33,607 nucleotides of DNA. Origin: Streptomyces sp. T39 (lineage in GTDB: Bacteria; Actinomycetota; Actinomycetes; Streptomycetales; Streptomycetaceae). Position numbers and translations under genes: made by a program. Under the pieces are notes generated by a model. It was not told the origin of the DNA. It did no database searches and saw only the letters and a program-made list of their open reading frames with translations. Positions within the stretch are counted from its first letter, which is position 1. Each line of letters begins with the position of its first letter. Positions 8,817-17,010 of the stretch are shown one piece after another. The stretch spans positions 1,059,024-1,092,630 of the forward strand of contig NZ_RDBP01000012.1 of assembly GCF_008042045.1 (NCBI RefSeq), read 5' to 3'.

Positions 8817-9652
8817 CCCTGCAGATCGCCTACTCGCCCTGCCCGAACGACACCTTCGTCTTCGACGCGTGGGCGCACGGACGGGTGCCGGGGGCGCCGG
8901 CACTGGACGTGACGTTCGCGGACATCGACATCACCAACGGCATGGCGGAGCGCGGCGAGTACGACGTGCTGAAGGTGTCGTACGCGGTGCTGCCGTGGGT
9001 GCTGGACGAGTACGCCCTGCTGCCGTGCGGCGGCGCGCTGGGCCGCGGCTGCGGGCCGCTGGTGCTGACCCGGGAGCCCGGGGTGGACCTGCGGGGAGCC
9101 ACGGTCGCCGTGCCGAGCGAGCGCTCCACGGCCTACCTGCTGTTCCGGCTGTGGGCGGCCGACGCCGTCCCCGGCGGGATCGGCGAGGTGGTCGTGATGC
9201 CGTTCCACGAGATCATGCCGGCGGTGCGCGACGGCAAGGTGGACGCCGGGCTCGTCATCCACGAGGCGCGCTTCACCTACCGGCAGTACGGTCTGCACTC
9301 GCTCGCCGACATGGGCGAGCACTGGGAGACGACGACCGGACTGCCCATCCCGCTCGGCGCGATCATCGCCAAGCGGTCCCTGGGCAGCAGGACCCTGGAG
9401 CTGCTGGCCGAGTCGGCCCGCACCTCCGTGCGCATGGCGTGGGACGACCCGGAGGCCTCGCGTCCCTATGTGCTGGCGCACGCGCAGGAGATGGACCCGG
9501 CCGTCGCCGACCAGCACATCGGCCTGTACGTCAACGAGTTCACCCACGACCTGGGCGTGGACGGCTACGCGGCCGTGCGCGGGCTGCTGACGCGAGCGGC
9601 GGCCGAGGGGCTGGTGCCGCCCCTCGGCCCGGACGCGCTCGCCTTCGTGTGA
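8813..9652 (+). CDS. mqnD: 1,4-dihydroxy-6-naphthoate synthase
   Basis: A 279-residue enzyme with a periplasmic-binding-protein-like fold. It converts cyclic dehypoxanthine futalosine to 1,4-dihydroxy-6-naphthoate in the futalosine route to menaquinone. The diagnostic N-terminus YSPCPNDTFVFDAWAHG is present, followed by FADIDITNGMAERGEYDVLKVS and the GLVIHEARFTY segment near residue 148. The length is typical. Its GTG start overlaps the mqnB stop, so the two are one translational unit. The earlier and later genes of the pathway (mqnA, mqnC) are not in this window, which is usual for Streptomyces where they are scattered. A hairpin follows immediately at 9651-9673. Confidence 0.94.
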   Translation: MTLQIAYSPCPNDTFVFDAWAHGRVPGAPALDVTFADIDITNGMAERGEYDVLKVSYAVLPWVLDEYALLPCGGALGRGCGPLVLTREPGVDLRGATVAVPSERSTAYLLFRLWAADAVPGGIGEVVVMPFHEIMPAVRDGKVDAGLVIHEARFTYRQYGLHSLADMGEHWETTTGLPIPLGAIIAKRSLGSRTLELLAESARTSVRMAWDDPEASRPYVLAHAQEMDPAVADQHIGLYVNEFTHDLGVDGYAAVRGLLTRAAAEGLVPPLGPDALAFV

Positions 9653-9673
9653 GCCCGCGGGGCGTGCGGGCTC
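9651..9673 (+). terminator. Hairpin terminator after mqnD
   Basis: gagcccgc / gcgggctc stem of 8 bp with a 7-base loop, overlapping the last bases of the mqnD stop codon. Confidence 0.5.
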
Positions 9674-9790
9674 GGCGCGCGGGCGCGCGGGCCGGGGGCG
9701 GATCGTCGGTCGTCGTCAATCGTCGGTCGGCGTCGGTCGGCTGCCGGCCGCGCAGGTCATGGCCGGCGGCGTCGGGCGGCGTCGGGCGGC

Positions 9791-10100
9791 TCAGACGTCG
9801 AGCTGGTCGGCGACCGCGCGCAGCAGGCCGGCGATCTTCTTGCCCTGGGTCTTCTCGGGGTAGCGGCCGCGCTCCAGCATCGGCGTGATGTTCTCCAGCA
9901 GCGTCGTCAGGTCCTGCACGATGGAGGCCAGCTCGTCGGGCTTGCGGCGCTGGGCCGCGGCCACCGAGGGGGTCGGGTCGAGCAGGGTCACCGACAGCGC
10001 CTGGTCACCGCGCTGGCCTGCCACGACGCCGAATTCGACACGCTGGCCGGGCTTGAGCACGTCGACTCCGGACGGGAGCACGGAGGAGTGGACGAAGACG
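9791..10100 (-). pseudogene. Cold-shock-domain gene lacking its 5' end
   Basis: The frame reads VFVHSSVLPSGVDVLKPGQR and runs to a C-terminus ending LLRAVADQLDV. This is the body of the 127-residue Streptomyces cold-shock protein with a C-terminal helical extension (ASIVQDLTTLLENITPMLER). The first 23 or so residues, including the KWFNxEKGFGF RNA-binding motif RNP1, are absent; RNP2 (VFVHSS) is kept. The homology stops at about 10100, where the sequence continues into a membrane-protein frame on the other strand. An in-frame ATG at 10150 would add unrelated residues and is not the natural start. As written the gene cannot encode a working cold-shock domain. Whether the loss is real or an assembly deletion is open. 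Confidence 0.75.
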
Positions 10101-10277
10101 GTCGGCGCAGTGGCCACACTGGTCACCGTGGCCCCGCTGTTCCTGGGCACGGAACCGTTTCCGCCCGTCGCCTACGCGGTGTGCATGCTGATGGGCGTCG
10201 GATTCGTGATCGCCGCGGGCGGGGTGCTGCGGTCGATCGCCGCGCAGCGGCGACAGGCCGGATCCAGTCGGTCGTAA
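10101..10277 (+). pseudogene. Small membrane protein lacking its 5' end
   Basis: The plus-strand frame reads VGAVATLVTVAPLFLGTEPF and ends with a second hydrophobic segment (YAVCMLMGVGFVIAAGGVL) and a basic tail, stopping at taa 10275-10277. It looks like a two-helix inner-membrane protein of unknown function. No plausible start with a ribosome site exists; only GTG 10110 inside the first helix could serve. The sequence to the left is the cold-shock gene read antisense, so the natural N-terminus is missing. It converges on the HAD hydrolase gene, 3 bases away. I do not recognise the family. Confidence 0.5.
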
Positions 10278-10280
10278 GTT

Positions 10281-10922
10281 CTAGCGCTCCCCGGGGGACC
10301 CGCCCTGCGTGTACGCGTCCAGCCAGGCCGGGAACGCGGTGAGGTCGTCGAGGACGACGTCCGCACCGGCCTCGCGCAGGGTGTCGCGGTCGCAGGGGCC
10401 GGTCGGCACGGCGACCGCGTAGGCGCCCGCGACGCGCGCACCGCGCACGTCTCCCACGTGGTCGCCGACGTACACGCTCGCGCCGTGCTCGCGCAGCGCC
10501 TCGGCCTTGGCTTCCGCCCACAGCCAGCCGATCGTCTCGTCCGGCTCGATGCCGAGGTGCGCGAGGTGCAGCTTCGCGTTCGGCTCGTGCTTGGCGGTGA
10601 CGACGATCGCGCGTCCGCCGGCCGCCCGCACGGCGTCGATCGCCTCCCGCGCGCCGGGCATCGCGACCGTCGGCTCGATGGCGTGGTCCGGGTAGATGGC
10701 GCGGTAGCGGTCGCCCATCTCCTGGATCCGCCCGTCCGGGAACCAGTGCGCCAACTCCTGCTCCAGCGGCGGCCCGAGACGCGTGACGGCCAGGTCCGCG
10801 TCTATCCACACCCCGGTCTCCGCGGAGAGCGCCCGGTAGGCGGCACGGATGCCGGGGCGCGAGTCGATGAGGGTCATGTCGAGGTCGAAGCCGACGGTGA
10901 GGGGGGCGGGGTGTGTGGTCAT
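10281..10922 (-). CDS. HAD family hydrolase (phosphatase-like)
   Basis: A 213-residue haloacid-dehalogenase-type phosphatase. Motif I is FDLDMTLID with nucleophile Asp13 and general acid Asp15. Motif II is VTAKH near residue 111, the conserved lysine region follows in the helical part, and motif IV is GDHVGD near 156. A cap domain of about 70 residues lies between motifs I and II, as in phosphoglycolate-phosphatase-like members. The substrate cannot be inferred. I chose ATG 10922 because cacaat lies exactly 7 bases upstream, a leaderless geometry; an alternative ATG at 10931 would place the start inside that spacing. Upstream in-frame codons read a 15-bp tandem repeat and are not taken as coding. 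Confidence 0.82.
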   Translation of the reverse strand: MTTHPAPLTVGFDLDMTLIDSRPGIRAAYRALSAETGVWIDADLAVTRLGPPLEQELAHWFPDGRIQEMGDRYRAIYPDHAIEPTVAMPGAREAIDAVRAAGGRAIVVTAKHEPNAKLHLAHLGIEPDETIGWLWAEAKAEALREHGASVYVGDHVGDVRGARVAGAYAVAVPTGPCDRDTLREAGADVVLDDLTAFPAWLDAYTQGGSPGER

Positions 10923-10929
10923 GCCACCC

Positions 10930-10935
10930 ATTGTG
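10930..10935 (-). promoter_or_regulatory. -10 hexamer of leaderless HAD gene
   Basis: Minus-strand cacaat with 7 bases to ATG 10922 and no ribosome-binding site. It decides the start against the longer frame. Confidence 0.5.
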
Positions 10936-10972
10936 CCGAGCCCGCGGGGCTCGTCCCCCCGGGCCTCGGGCC

Positions 10973-11062
10973 CAGCCCCGTCGAGCTCAGCCCCGTCGAG
11001 CCCAGTCCCGTCGAGCTCAGCCCCGTCGAGCTCAGCCCCGTCGGGCCCAGTCCCGTCGAGCC
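10973..11062. repeat. 15-bp tandem repeat, six units
   Basis: Six consecutive 15-bp units of the form cagccccgtcgagct, with third-position-like variants (cagtcccgtcgagcc and so on). As the period is a multiple of three, an open frame upstream of the HAD gene encodes a pentapeptide repeat (LDGTG / LDGAE). It lies upstream of the HAD promoter and is probably not translated. Confidence 0.85.
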
Positions 11063-11276
11063 CCGCCGGCGATCGAGGCGCGGGGCGCGGGGCACGGGGC
11101 AGCGCCCCGCCGGACCCGGCCGCGCCTCCCGACCCGGCCGCCCGCCGGCGGACACGGCACGGCCCGCGGCCGTGTCCCCGAACGCCGGACGGGCTGGAGC
11201 AACGCATCGCGAGCCGGCCGGGCGGAAGAGGCACCCCCGGACACCCGGGCCCGCCGGGGGCGACGCCCCCGGCCCC
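11056..11276. repeat. Dispersed intergenic repeat, second copy
   Basis: Matches the spacer at about 4189-4420 in order and content: ccccgccggcga, then gaggcgcggggcgcgggg, then gccccgccggacccgg, then cacggc...gtgtccccgaacgccgg. It ends in an inverted GC-rich segment (gggcccgccgggggcgacgcc) before the end of the membrane-protein gene. No gene is seen. Confidence 0.6.
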
Positions 11277-12299
11277 TCAAGCCCCGCGCACGGTGCGGGC
11301 GCGCCACAGGAGGTAGAGGGCGGTGGCGACGGCCGCGCCCTTCAGGACCCACGGCCACGTGCCCAGCAGCGCCTCCCGCATCGCGTCCTCCGGGACGGGC
11401 TCCCCCCAGCGGCCGTTGACGCGGCCCCACAGCCAGAGCAGTCCGCCCGCCACCGACGCCCCGGGGATGACGAAGAGGGCGATCTTGGTCTGGGTCGGGT
11501 TCAGGCGGCGCGAGCCGTACGCGATGAGCCAGCCGCCGGCGAGGGGGATCAGGGAGCCGAACACCGCGCCGCCCAGGAGCAGCGCCGCACCCAGCAGGAG
11601 CATCGGGTGTCCGAACCCCCGCCCGCCGTCCGGCGCGGCCTCCGGCACGGCTTCCGCGCGGCGCCGCAGCCGCACCCGCGGCCGCCACCGCCGCCGCACG
11701 GCGGCCTCGTCCCCGGCGTCTGCCCCCTCCGTGGCGTCAGGCTCCTCCTCCGCGGCCTCGGACTCCTCCTCGCGCGGCGGGCGCAGTATCTCCGGCACCT
11801 CCACGCCGCCGACGAATCCCGCGACCCGGTCCCCCGGGCCGAACGGCCCCGGATCGATGCGCCACCAGTCCGGTTCCGAGCCGGACGGCCCGAGTTCGTC
11901 CATGCCCGCGAGGTGCGGGGGCGAGGCGGCGGGGGGCGGCGGAGGCGCGTCGGGCGTGCGCGGGCGCGGGGCGCGCAACCGCAGGCGCGGGCGCGGCGCC
12001 GGGCTCTCGTCGGCCGCCTCCGCAGGGCGGGGCACGGACGCGGGCGGAGCCGTCGGCGGCGCGCCGCCGCCGTCCTCCGCGGCGGCCGCGACCACCTCGT
12101 CCGGCGTCCCCAGCCGCCCGAGGATGCGGCGCACCCCCGCCGGGGTGTTCCCGCCGACCCCGGTCCGCCGGCGTTCGATCTCGCTCCGCAGCGTGGTCAC
12201 GAGCCGCATGCGCGCCCCGGACGGGAGCTGGGCCTGTTGGGCCAGGTCGCCGACCCGGCTCAGATAGTCGAAGACGAGCTGGTCGCTCTCGATCCCCAC
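11277..12299 (-). CDS. Membrane protein with HAAS-like N-terminal domain
   Basis: A 340-residue protein in three parts. The first 75 or so residues (YLSRVGDLAQQAQLPSGARM...GRLGTPDEVV) are a helical domain resembling the short HAAS/DUF1700-type domains that precede membrane segments in actinobacterial signalling proteins. Residues about 75-215 are a low-complexity linker rich in Pro, Ala, Glu and Arg. The C-terminal third has three or four membrane helices, including HPMLLLGAALLLGGAVFGSL and KIALFVIPGASVAGGLLWLW. The start is GTG 12299 behind an agggga ribosome site. It is divergent from the helicase-like gene at 12428. No function is known to me. Confidence 0.72.
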   Translation of the reverse strand: MGIESDQLVFDYLSRVGDLAQQAQLPSGARMRLVTTLRSEIERRRTGVGGNTPAGVRRILGRLGTPDEVVAAAAEDGGGAPPTAPPASVPRPAEAADESPAPRPRLRLRAPRPRTPDAPPPPPAASPPHLAGMDELGPSGSEPDWWRIDPGPFGPGDRVAGFVGGVEVPEILRPPREEESEAAEEEPDATEGADAGDEAAVRRRWRPRVRLRRRAEAVPEAAPDGGRGFGHPMLLLGAALLLGGAVFGSLIPLAGGWLIAYGSRRLNPTQTKIALFVIPGASVAGGLLWLWGRVNGRWGEPVPEDAMREALLGTWPWVLKGAAVATALYLLWRARTVRGA

Positions 12300-12414
12300 G
12301 GACGTTCCCCTGCTGTTCCCAGCGTGACGCTGGTGTTCCAGCGTGACGCTGCCGGCGTGCGCGACGAGGAGCGGCCGGGGGCCGCCCTGCCCCCGACGGT
12401 AGCGTTCCAGCGGC

Positions 12415-12420
12415 TACCGT
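12415..12420 (+). promoter_or_regulatory. -10 hexamer of leaderless helicase-like gene
   Basis: taccgt followed by 7 bases and ATG 12428. It selects this ATG over GTG 12419 and ATG 12437. Confidence 0.5.
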
Positions 12421-12427
12421 GGGGCGG

Positions 12428-14926
12428 ATGGGGACGATGCCCGATTCACGTGGCGGCTCGCACGCCGGCCGTACCGCGCCGCGCACGCTCGCCGAGGCGC
12501 TGCGCGCCCGCGCCGACGACGAGCTGGCCGCGCTGCTGCGCGCGCGCCCCGACCTGCTGAGCCCGGTGCCGAACGACGTCACCCAGCTCGCCACCCGGGC
12601 CGGCACCCGGGCCTCCGTGGTGCGCGCGCTGGAGCGGCTCGACCGCTTCGCGCTGCAGACCGCCGAGGCACTGGCCGTGGCCGCGGACCCGGCCTCCTAC
12701 GAGGAGTTGCTCGGGCTGCTGACCGGCGACGAACCGGTCCCCGAGGTGGCGGCGGCGCTCCCGGGGGCGCTCGGGGAGCTGCGGCGCCAGGCGCTGGTGT
12801 GGGGCGAGGACGACCGGCTGCGACTGGTGCGCACCGCACGGGAGTTGCTGGCGCCGCAGCCGACGCGCCCCTCGCCCACGGGGCTCGGCCCGACGGTCGC
12901 CGAGGCGACGGCCGGGATGTCGCCGGGCAGGCTCCAGGAGATCGTGGCGGAGGCCGGGCTGCCGGCCACCCACGATCCGGTGTCGGCGGTCGCCGCGCTG
13001 ACGTCGCTGTTCACGGACCGGGAGCGGATGGCCCGGCTGCTGGACACGGCGCCGTCCGAGGCGCTCGCGGTGCTGGACCGGCTGGTGTGGGGCCCGCCGT
13101 ACGGGGAGGTGACCGCCTCCCCCGCGCCTCCGGTGCGGTGGCTGCGGGACCGGGGTCTGCTGCTGCCGGCCTCGCCGCGGACGGTGGTGCTGCCGCGGGA
13201 GGCGGCGCTGCATCTGCGGGCGGGCCGGGCGCACCGCACGCCGGAGCCGGTGCCCCCCGTCGTGGCGGTGGCGGCCGAGCGCCGTCCACAGGTTGTGGAC
13301 AGCGCGGCGGCCGGGCAGGCGTACACGGCCCTGTCGACGGTCGAGGACCTGCTGAAGGACTGGCACGAGGGCGGCCCGGCCGTCCTGCGCGCCGGGGGCC
13401 TGTCCGTACGGGACCTCAAGCGCACCGCGGCCGCGCTCGACACCACGGAGCAGCTGGCCGCGTTCTGGCTCGAACTCGCCTATGCGGCGGGCCTGCTGGC
13501 CACGGACGGCGAGGCGGACGAGCGGTACGCCCCCACCCCCGCGTACGACGAGTGGCTGGAGCTGCCCGCGGCCGAGCGGTGGGCGGTGCTGGCGACCGCA
13601 TGGCTGGCGGCGACCCGCACCCCGGGGCTGGTCGGCGGCCAGGACTCCAAGGGGCGCACCCTCTCGGCGCTCGGCCCGGAACTGGACCGCTCGGCGGCAC
13701 CGGAGGTGCGTCACCGGGTGCTCGGGCTGCTGGGCGCCCTTCCCGACGGCGCCGCGCCCGACCCGCGGTCGCTCCAGGACCGGCTGCGGTGGGAGCGTCC
13801 GCTGCGCGGGGACGCCCTGGGCACGGGCGCCCGGGACCTCAGGGCGCGGCTGACCGAGTGGACGCTGGCCGAGGCCGAACTGCTCGGGATCACGGGCCGG
13901 GGCGCGCTGGCGGCCCCCGCGCGGGCGCTGATCGGCGACGGCGGCGCGGCGGGCGCCACCGGAGCGGGGGACGATGCGCGCCGGGCGCACGCCGTCGCCC
14001 TGCTGGCGCCGCTGCTGCCCGAACCGCTCGACCACGTGCTGCTCCAGGCCGACCTGACGGCGGTCGCCCCCGGGCCGCTGGAGCGCCCGCTCGCCGAGGC
14101 CCTCTCCGTGCTCGCGGACGTCGAGTCGAAGGGCGGCGCGACGGTCTACCGCTTCACCCCCGGGTCGGTGCGCCGGGCGCTGGACGCGGGCCGGAGCGCC
14201 TCCGACCTGCACGCCTTCCTCGCCGCCCATTCCCGTACGCCGGTGCCGCAGCCGCTCAGCTACCTGATCGACGACGTCGCCCGCCGGCACGGCCATCTCC
14301 GTGTCGGCGCCGCCTCCGCGTACGTGCGCTGCGACGACGAGACCGTCCTCGGGGAGATCCTCGCCGACAGGCGCTCCCAGGGCCTCGGCCTGCGCCGGCT
14401 CGCGCCCACGGTGCTCGCCGCCCAGGCGGATCCGGCGGCGCTGCTGGAGGGGCTGCGCTCGCTCGGTTACGCCCCGGCCGCGGAGTCGGCCGAGGGCGAC
14501 GTGCTGATCACCCGCGCCCACGCCCGGCGCACGCCCCCGCGCACGGCCCCGGTGCCCGTCCCGGACGGCCCCCCGCTGCCGGACGGGACGCTGCTCGGCG
14601 CGGCGGTGAAGGCGATCCGCGCCGGCGATCTGGCGGCCACGGTCGAGCGCAAGCCGTCCGGCACGCAGGCCGCGACGCCGCCGGCCGACGGCGAGCTGCC
14701 GCGCACCACGGCGGCGGAGACCCTGGCCACGGTCCAGGCGGCCGCGCTGACGGGCTCGGCGCTGTGGATCGGCTATGTGAACGCGGACGGCGCGGCCAGT
14801 CAGCGGGTCATCGCGCCGGTGCGGGTGGAGGGCGGCTTCGTCACGGGCTACGACCACACGGCGGACGAGGTCCGCACGTATCCGCTGCACCGCATCACGG
14901 GCGTCGCCGAGCTGGTGGAGGACTAG
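12428..14926 (+). CDS. Helicase_C_3/WYL-like partner of XPB helicase
   Basis: An 832-residue cytoplasmic protein without Walker A or DEAH motifs, so it is not itself a helicase motor. Around residues 540-690 it carries a domain (SYLIDDVARRHGHLRVGAAS...VLGEILADRR) like the N-terminal domain of bacterial XPB proteins, the Helicase_C_3 type. A C-terminal segment (GSALWIGYVNADGAASQRVI...GFVTGYDHTADEVRTYPLHR) resembles a WYL domain. The N-terminal half is helical, Leu/Ala-rich and winged-helix-like. It lies 120 bases upstream of the XPB gene on the same strand, which supports a joint role in DNA repair or damage sensing; this is inference. ATG 12428 is chosen from the leaderless promoter geometry. 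Confidence 0.72.
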   Translation: MGTMPDSRGGSHAGRTAPRTLAEALRARADDELAALLRARPDLLSPVPNDVTQLATRAGTRASVVRALERLDRFALQTAEALAVAADPASYEELLGLLTGDEPVPEVAAALPGALGELRRQALVWGEDDRLRLVRTARELLAPQPTRPSPTGLGPTVAEATAGMSPGRLQEIVAEAGLPATHDPVSAVAALTSLFTDRERMARLLDTAPSEALAVLDRLVWGPPYGEVTASPAPPVRWLRDRGLLLPASPRTVVLPREAALHLRAGRAHRTPEPVPPVVAVAAERRPQVVDSAAAGQAYTALSTVEDLLKDWHEGGPAVLRAGGLSVRDLKRTAAALDTTEQLAAFWLELAYAAGLLATDGEADERYAPTPAYDEWLELPAAERWAVLATAWLAATRTPGLVGGQDSKGRTLSALGPELDRSAAPEVRHRVLGLLGALPDGAAPDPRSLQDRLRWERPLRGDALGTGARDLRARLTEWTLAEAELLGITGRGALAAPARALIGDGGAAGATGAGDDARRAHAVALLAPLLPEPLDHVLLQADLTAVAPGPLERPLAEALSVLADVESKGGATVYRFTPGSVRRALDAGRSASDLHAFLAAHSRTPVPQPLSYLIDDVARRHGHLRVGAASAYVRCDDETVLGEILADRRSQGLGLRRLAPTVLAAQADPAALLEGLRSLGYAPAAESAEGDVLITRAHARRTPPRTAPVPVPDGPPLPDGTLLGAAVKAIRAGDLAATVERKPSGTQAATPPADGELPRTTAAETLATVQAAALTGSALWIGYVNADGAASQRVIAPVRVEGGFVTGYDHTADEVRTYPLHRITGVAELVED

Positions 14927-15046
14927 GCACGCCTCCCGACGGGCCGGGGCCGGACGGGGCCGGACGGAGCCCGCCCCGCCCCGGTCCGTCATGCGGCACA
15001 CTGGAGGTTTGGCCTCGTCGAAGGCTCGAACCGAAAGGGCGCAGGC

Positions 15047-16702
15047 GTGAACGGTCCCCTCATCGTCCAGAGCGACAAGACACTTCTCCTCGAAGTCGAC
15101 CACGAACTGGCCGACGCCTGCCGTCGTGTCATCGCCCCCTTCGCCGAACTGGAGCGCGCGCCGGAGCACATCCACACCTACCGGGTCACCCCGCTCGGCC
15201 TGTGGAACGCGCGGGCCGCCGGGCACGACGCGGAGCAGGTCGTGGACGCGCTGGTCGAGTACTCGCGCTACCCCGTGCCGCACGCGCTGCTCGTCGACAT
15301 CGCCGAGACGATGGCCCGCTACGGCCGTCTCACGCTCAGCAAGCACCCCACCCACGGGCTCGTCCTCACCACCACCGACCGTCCGGTGCTGGAGGAGATC
15401 CTGCGGTCCAAGAAGGTCCAGCCGCTGGTCGGCACCCGGATCGATCCGGACACGGTGGCCGTGCACCCCTCGGAGCGCGGGCAGATCAAGCAGACGCTGC
15501 TGAAGCTGGGCTGGCCGGCCGAGGACCTCGCCGGATACGTGGACGGCGAGGCCCACCCCATCGAGCTGGCCGAGGACGGCTGGGCACTGCGCCCGTACCA
15601 GACCCAGGCCGTGGAGGGCTTCTGGCACGGCGGCTCCGGCGTCGTCGTGCTGCCGTGCGGCGCGGGCAAGACCCTCGTCGGCGCGGGCGCGATGGCGCAG
15701 GCGAAGGCGACGACCCTGATCCTCGTCACCAACACCGTCTCCGCCCGGCAGTGGAAGCACGAGCTGGTGAAGCGCACGACGCTGACCGAGGACGAGATCG
15801 GCGAGTACAGCGGGACGAAGAAGGAGATCCGCCCGGTCACCATCGCCACCTACCAGGTGCTGACGACCCGGCGGAAGGGCGTCTATCCGCACCTTGAGCT
15901 CTTCGACTCCCGGGACTGGGGCCTGATCGTCTACGACGAGGTGCATCTGCTGCCCGCGCCGGTGTTCAAGTTCACCGCCGACCTCCAGGCGCGGCGGCGC
16001 CTCGGACTGACCGCGACGCTGGTGCGCGAGGACGGCCGGGAGTCGGACGTCTTCTCGCTGATCGGCCCGAAGCGCTTCGACGCGCCGTGGAAGGAGATCG
16101 AGGCGCAGGGCTACATCGCGCCGGCGGACTGCGTCGAAGTCCGGGTCAACCTCACGGATGCGGAGCGGCTGGCGTACGCGACGGCCGAGACGGAGGAGAA
16201 GTACCGCTTCTGCGCGACGACGGCGACGAAGCGGAAGGTGACCGAGCGGCTCGTGCGCAAGCACCAGGGCCAGCAGATCCTCGTCATCGGCCAGTACATC
16301 GACCAGCTCGACGAGCTCGGCGAGCACCTGGACGCGCCGGTGATCAAGGGCGAGACGCCGAACTCGCAGCGAGAGAAGCTCTTCGACGCGTTCCGCAACG
16401 GCGAGATCAGCGTGCTGGTGGTGTCCAAGGTCGCGAACTTCTCGATCGACCTGCCGGAGGCCACGATCGCGATCCAGGTCTCGGGCACCTTCGGGTCCCG
16501 CCAGGAGGAGGCCCAGCGGCTGGGGCGGGTGCTGCGTCCGAAGGCGGACGGGCACACGGCGCACTTCTACTCGGTGGTCGCCCGCGACACGATCGACCAG
16601 GACTTCGCCGCCCACCGGCAGCGGTTCCTCGCCGAGCAGGGCTACGCGTACCGGATCGTCGACGCGGACGACCTGCTGGCGGACTCGGGCGAACCGGCCT
16701 GA
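15047..16702 (+). CDS. XPB/Ssl2-type DNA repair helicase
   Basis: A 551-residue superfamily 2 helicase of the bacterial XPB class. The N-terminal domain (1-170) includes HALLVDIAETMARYGRLTLS...VLEEILRSKK, which is related to the domain in the preceding protein. Motor motifs follow: RPYQTQAVEGFW near 185, Walker A LPCGAGKTLVGAG near 203, DEVH in YDEVHLLPAP near 297, TATLVRED near 325 and motif VI QRLGRVLRP near 489. In eukaryotes XPB opens DNA in TFIIH; the bacterial forms are 3'-5' helicases thought to act in repair. GTG 15047 follows a gaaaggg ribosome site. A 54-bp minisatellite begins 21 bases after the stop. Confidence 0.9.
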   Translation: MNGPLIVQSDKTLLLEVDHELADACRRVIAPFAELERAPEHIHTYRVTPLGLWNARAAGHDAEQVVDALVEYSRYPVPHALLVDIAETMARYGRLTLSKHPTHGLVLTTTDRPVLEEILRSKKVQPLVGTRIDPDTVAVHPSERGQIKQTLLKLGWPAEDLAGYVDGEAHPIELAEDGWALRPYQTQAVEGFWHGGSGVVVLPCGAGKTLVGAGAMAQAKATTLILVTNTVSARQWKHELVKRTTLTEDEIGEYSGTKKEIRPVTIATYQVLTTRRKGVYPHLELFDSRDWGLIVYDEVHLLPAPVFKFTADLQARRRLGLTATLVREDGRESDVFSLIGPKRFDAPWKEIEAQGYIAPADCVEVRVNLTDAERLAYATAETEEKYRFCATTATKRKVTERLVRKHQGQQILVIGQYIDQLDELGEHLDAPVIKGETPNSQREKLFDAFRNGEISVLVVSKVANFSIDLPEATIAIQVSGTFGSRQEEAQRLGRVLRPKADGHTAHFYSVVARDTIDQDFAAHRQRFLAEQGYAYRIVDADDLLADSGEPA

Positions 16703-16723
16703 CGCCGGGCCGGACCGGCGGAC

Positions 16724-16930
16724 GCGGTCGCGCCGTGCGTGACCGGCCGCGGAAGGTGCGTGCCCGGAGGCGGACCCGCGGTCGCGCCGTGCGTGACCGG
16801 CCGCGGAGGGTGCGTGCCCGGAGGCGGACCCGCGGTCGCGCCGTGCGTGACCGGCCGCGGAAGGTGCGTGCCCGGAGGCGGACCCGCGGTCGCGCCGTGC
16901 GTGACCGGCCGCGGAAGGTGCGTGCCAGGA
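16724..16930. repeat. 54-bp minisatellite, about 3.9 units
   Basis: Units start at 16724, 16778, 16832 and 16886; the fourth is incomplete and diverges near 16925. Units differ by single bases (aagg against aggg). The period is a multiple of three, so both strands stay open and would encode 18-residue repeats (plus: TGRGRCVPGGGPAVAPCV; minus: GHAPSAAGHARRDRGSAS). I see no start signal or codon bias for either frame and treat it as non-coding. A run of five ggcc follows near 16975-16995. Confidence 0.9.
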
Positions 16931-17010
16931 CGCGGGCAAGCGGAACCGGAACCGGGTCGGCCCAAGGTCGTGCGGGCCGGCCGGCCGGCCGGCCGGGGCG
17001 GCGGGCGGGG

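Noticed and set aside
12446..16939. A 1497-codon open frame on the minus strand
   Set aside because: It is antisense to the helicase-like and XPB genes, is Arg/Gly/Gln-rich, and is open only because GC-rich codon bias on the other strand removes stops.
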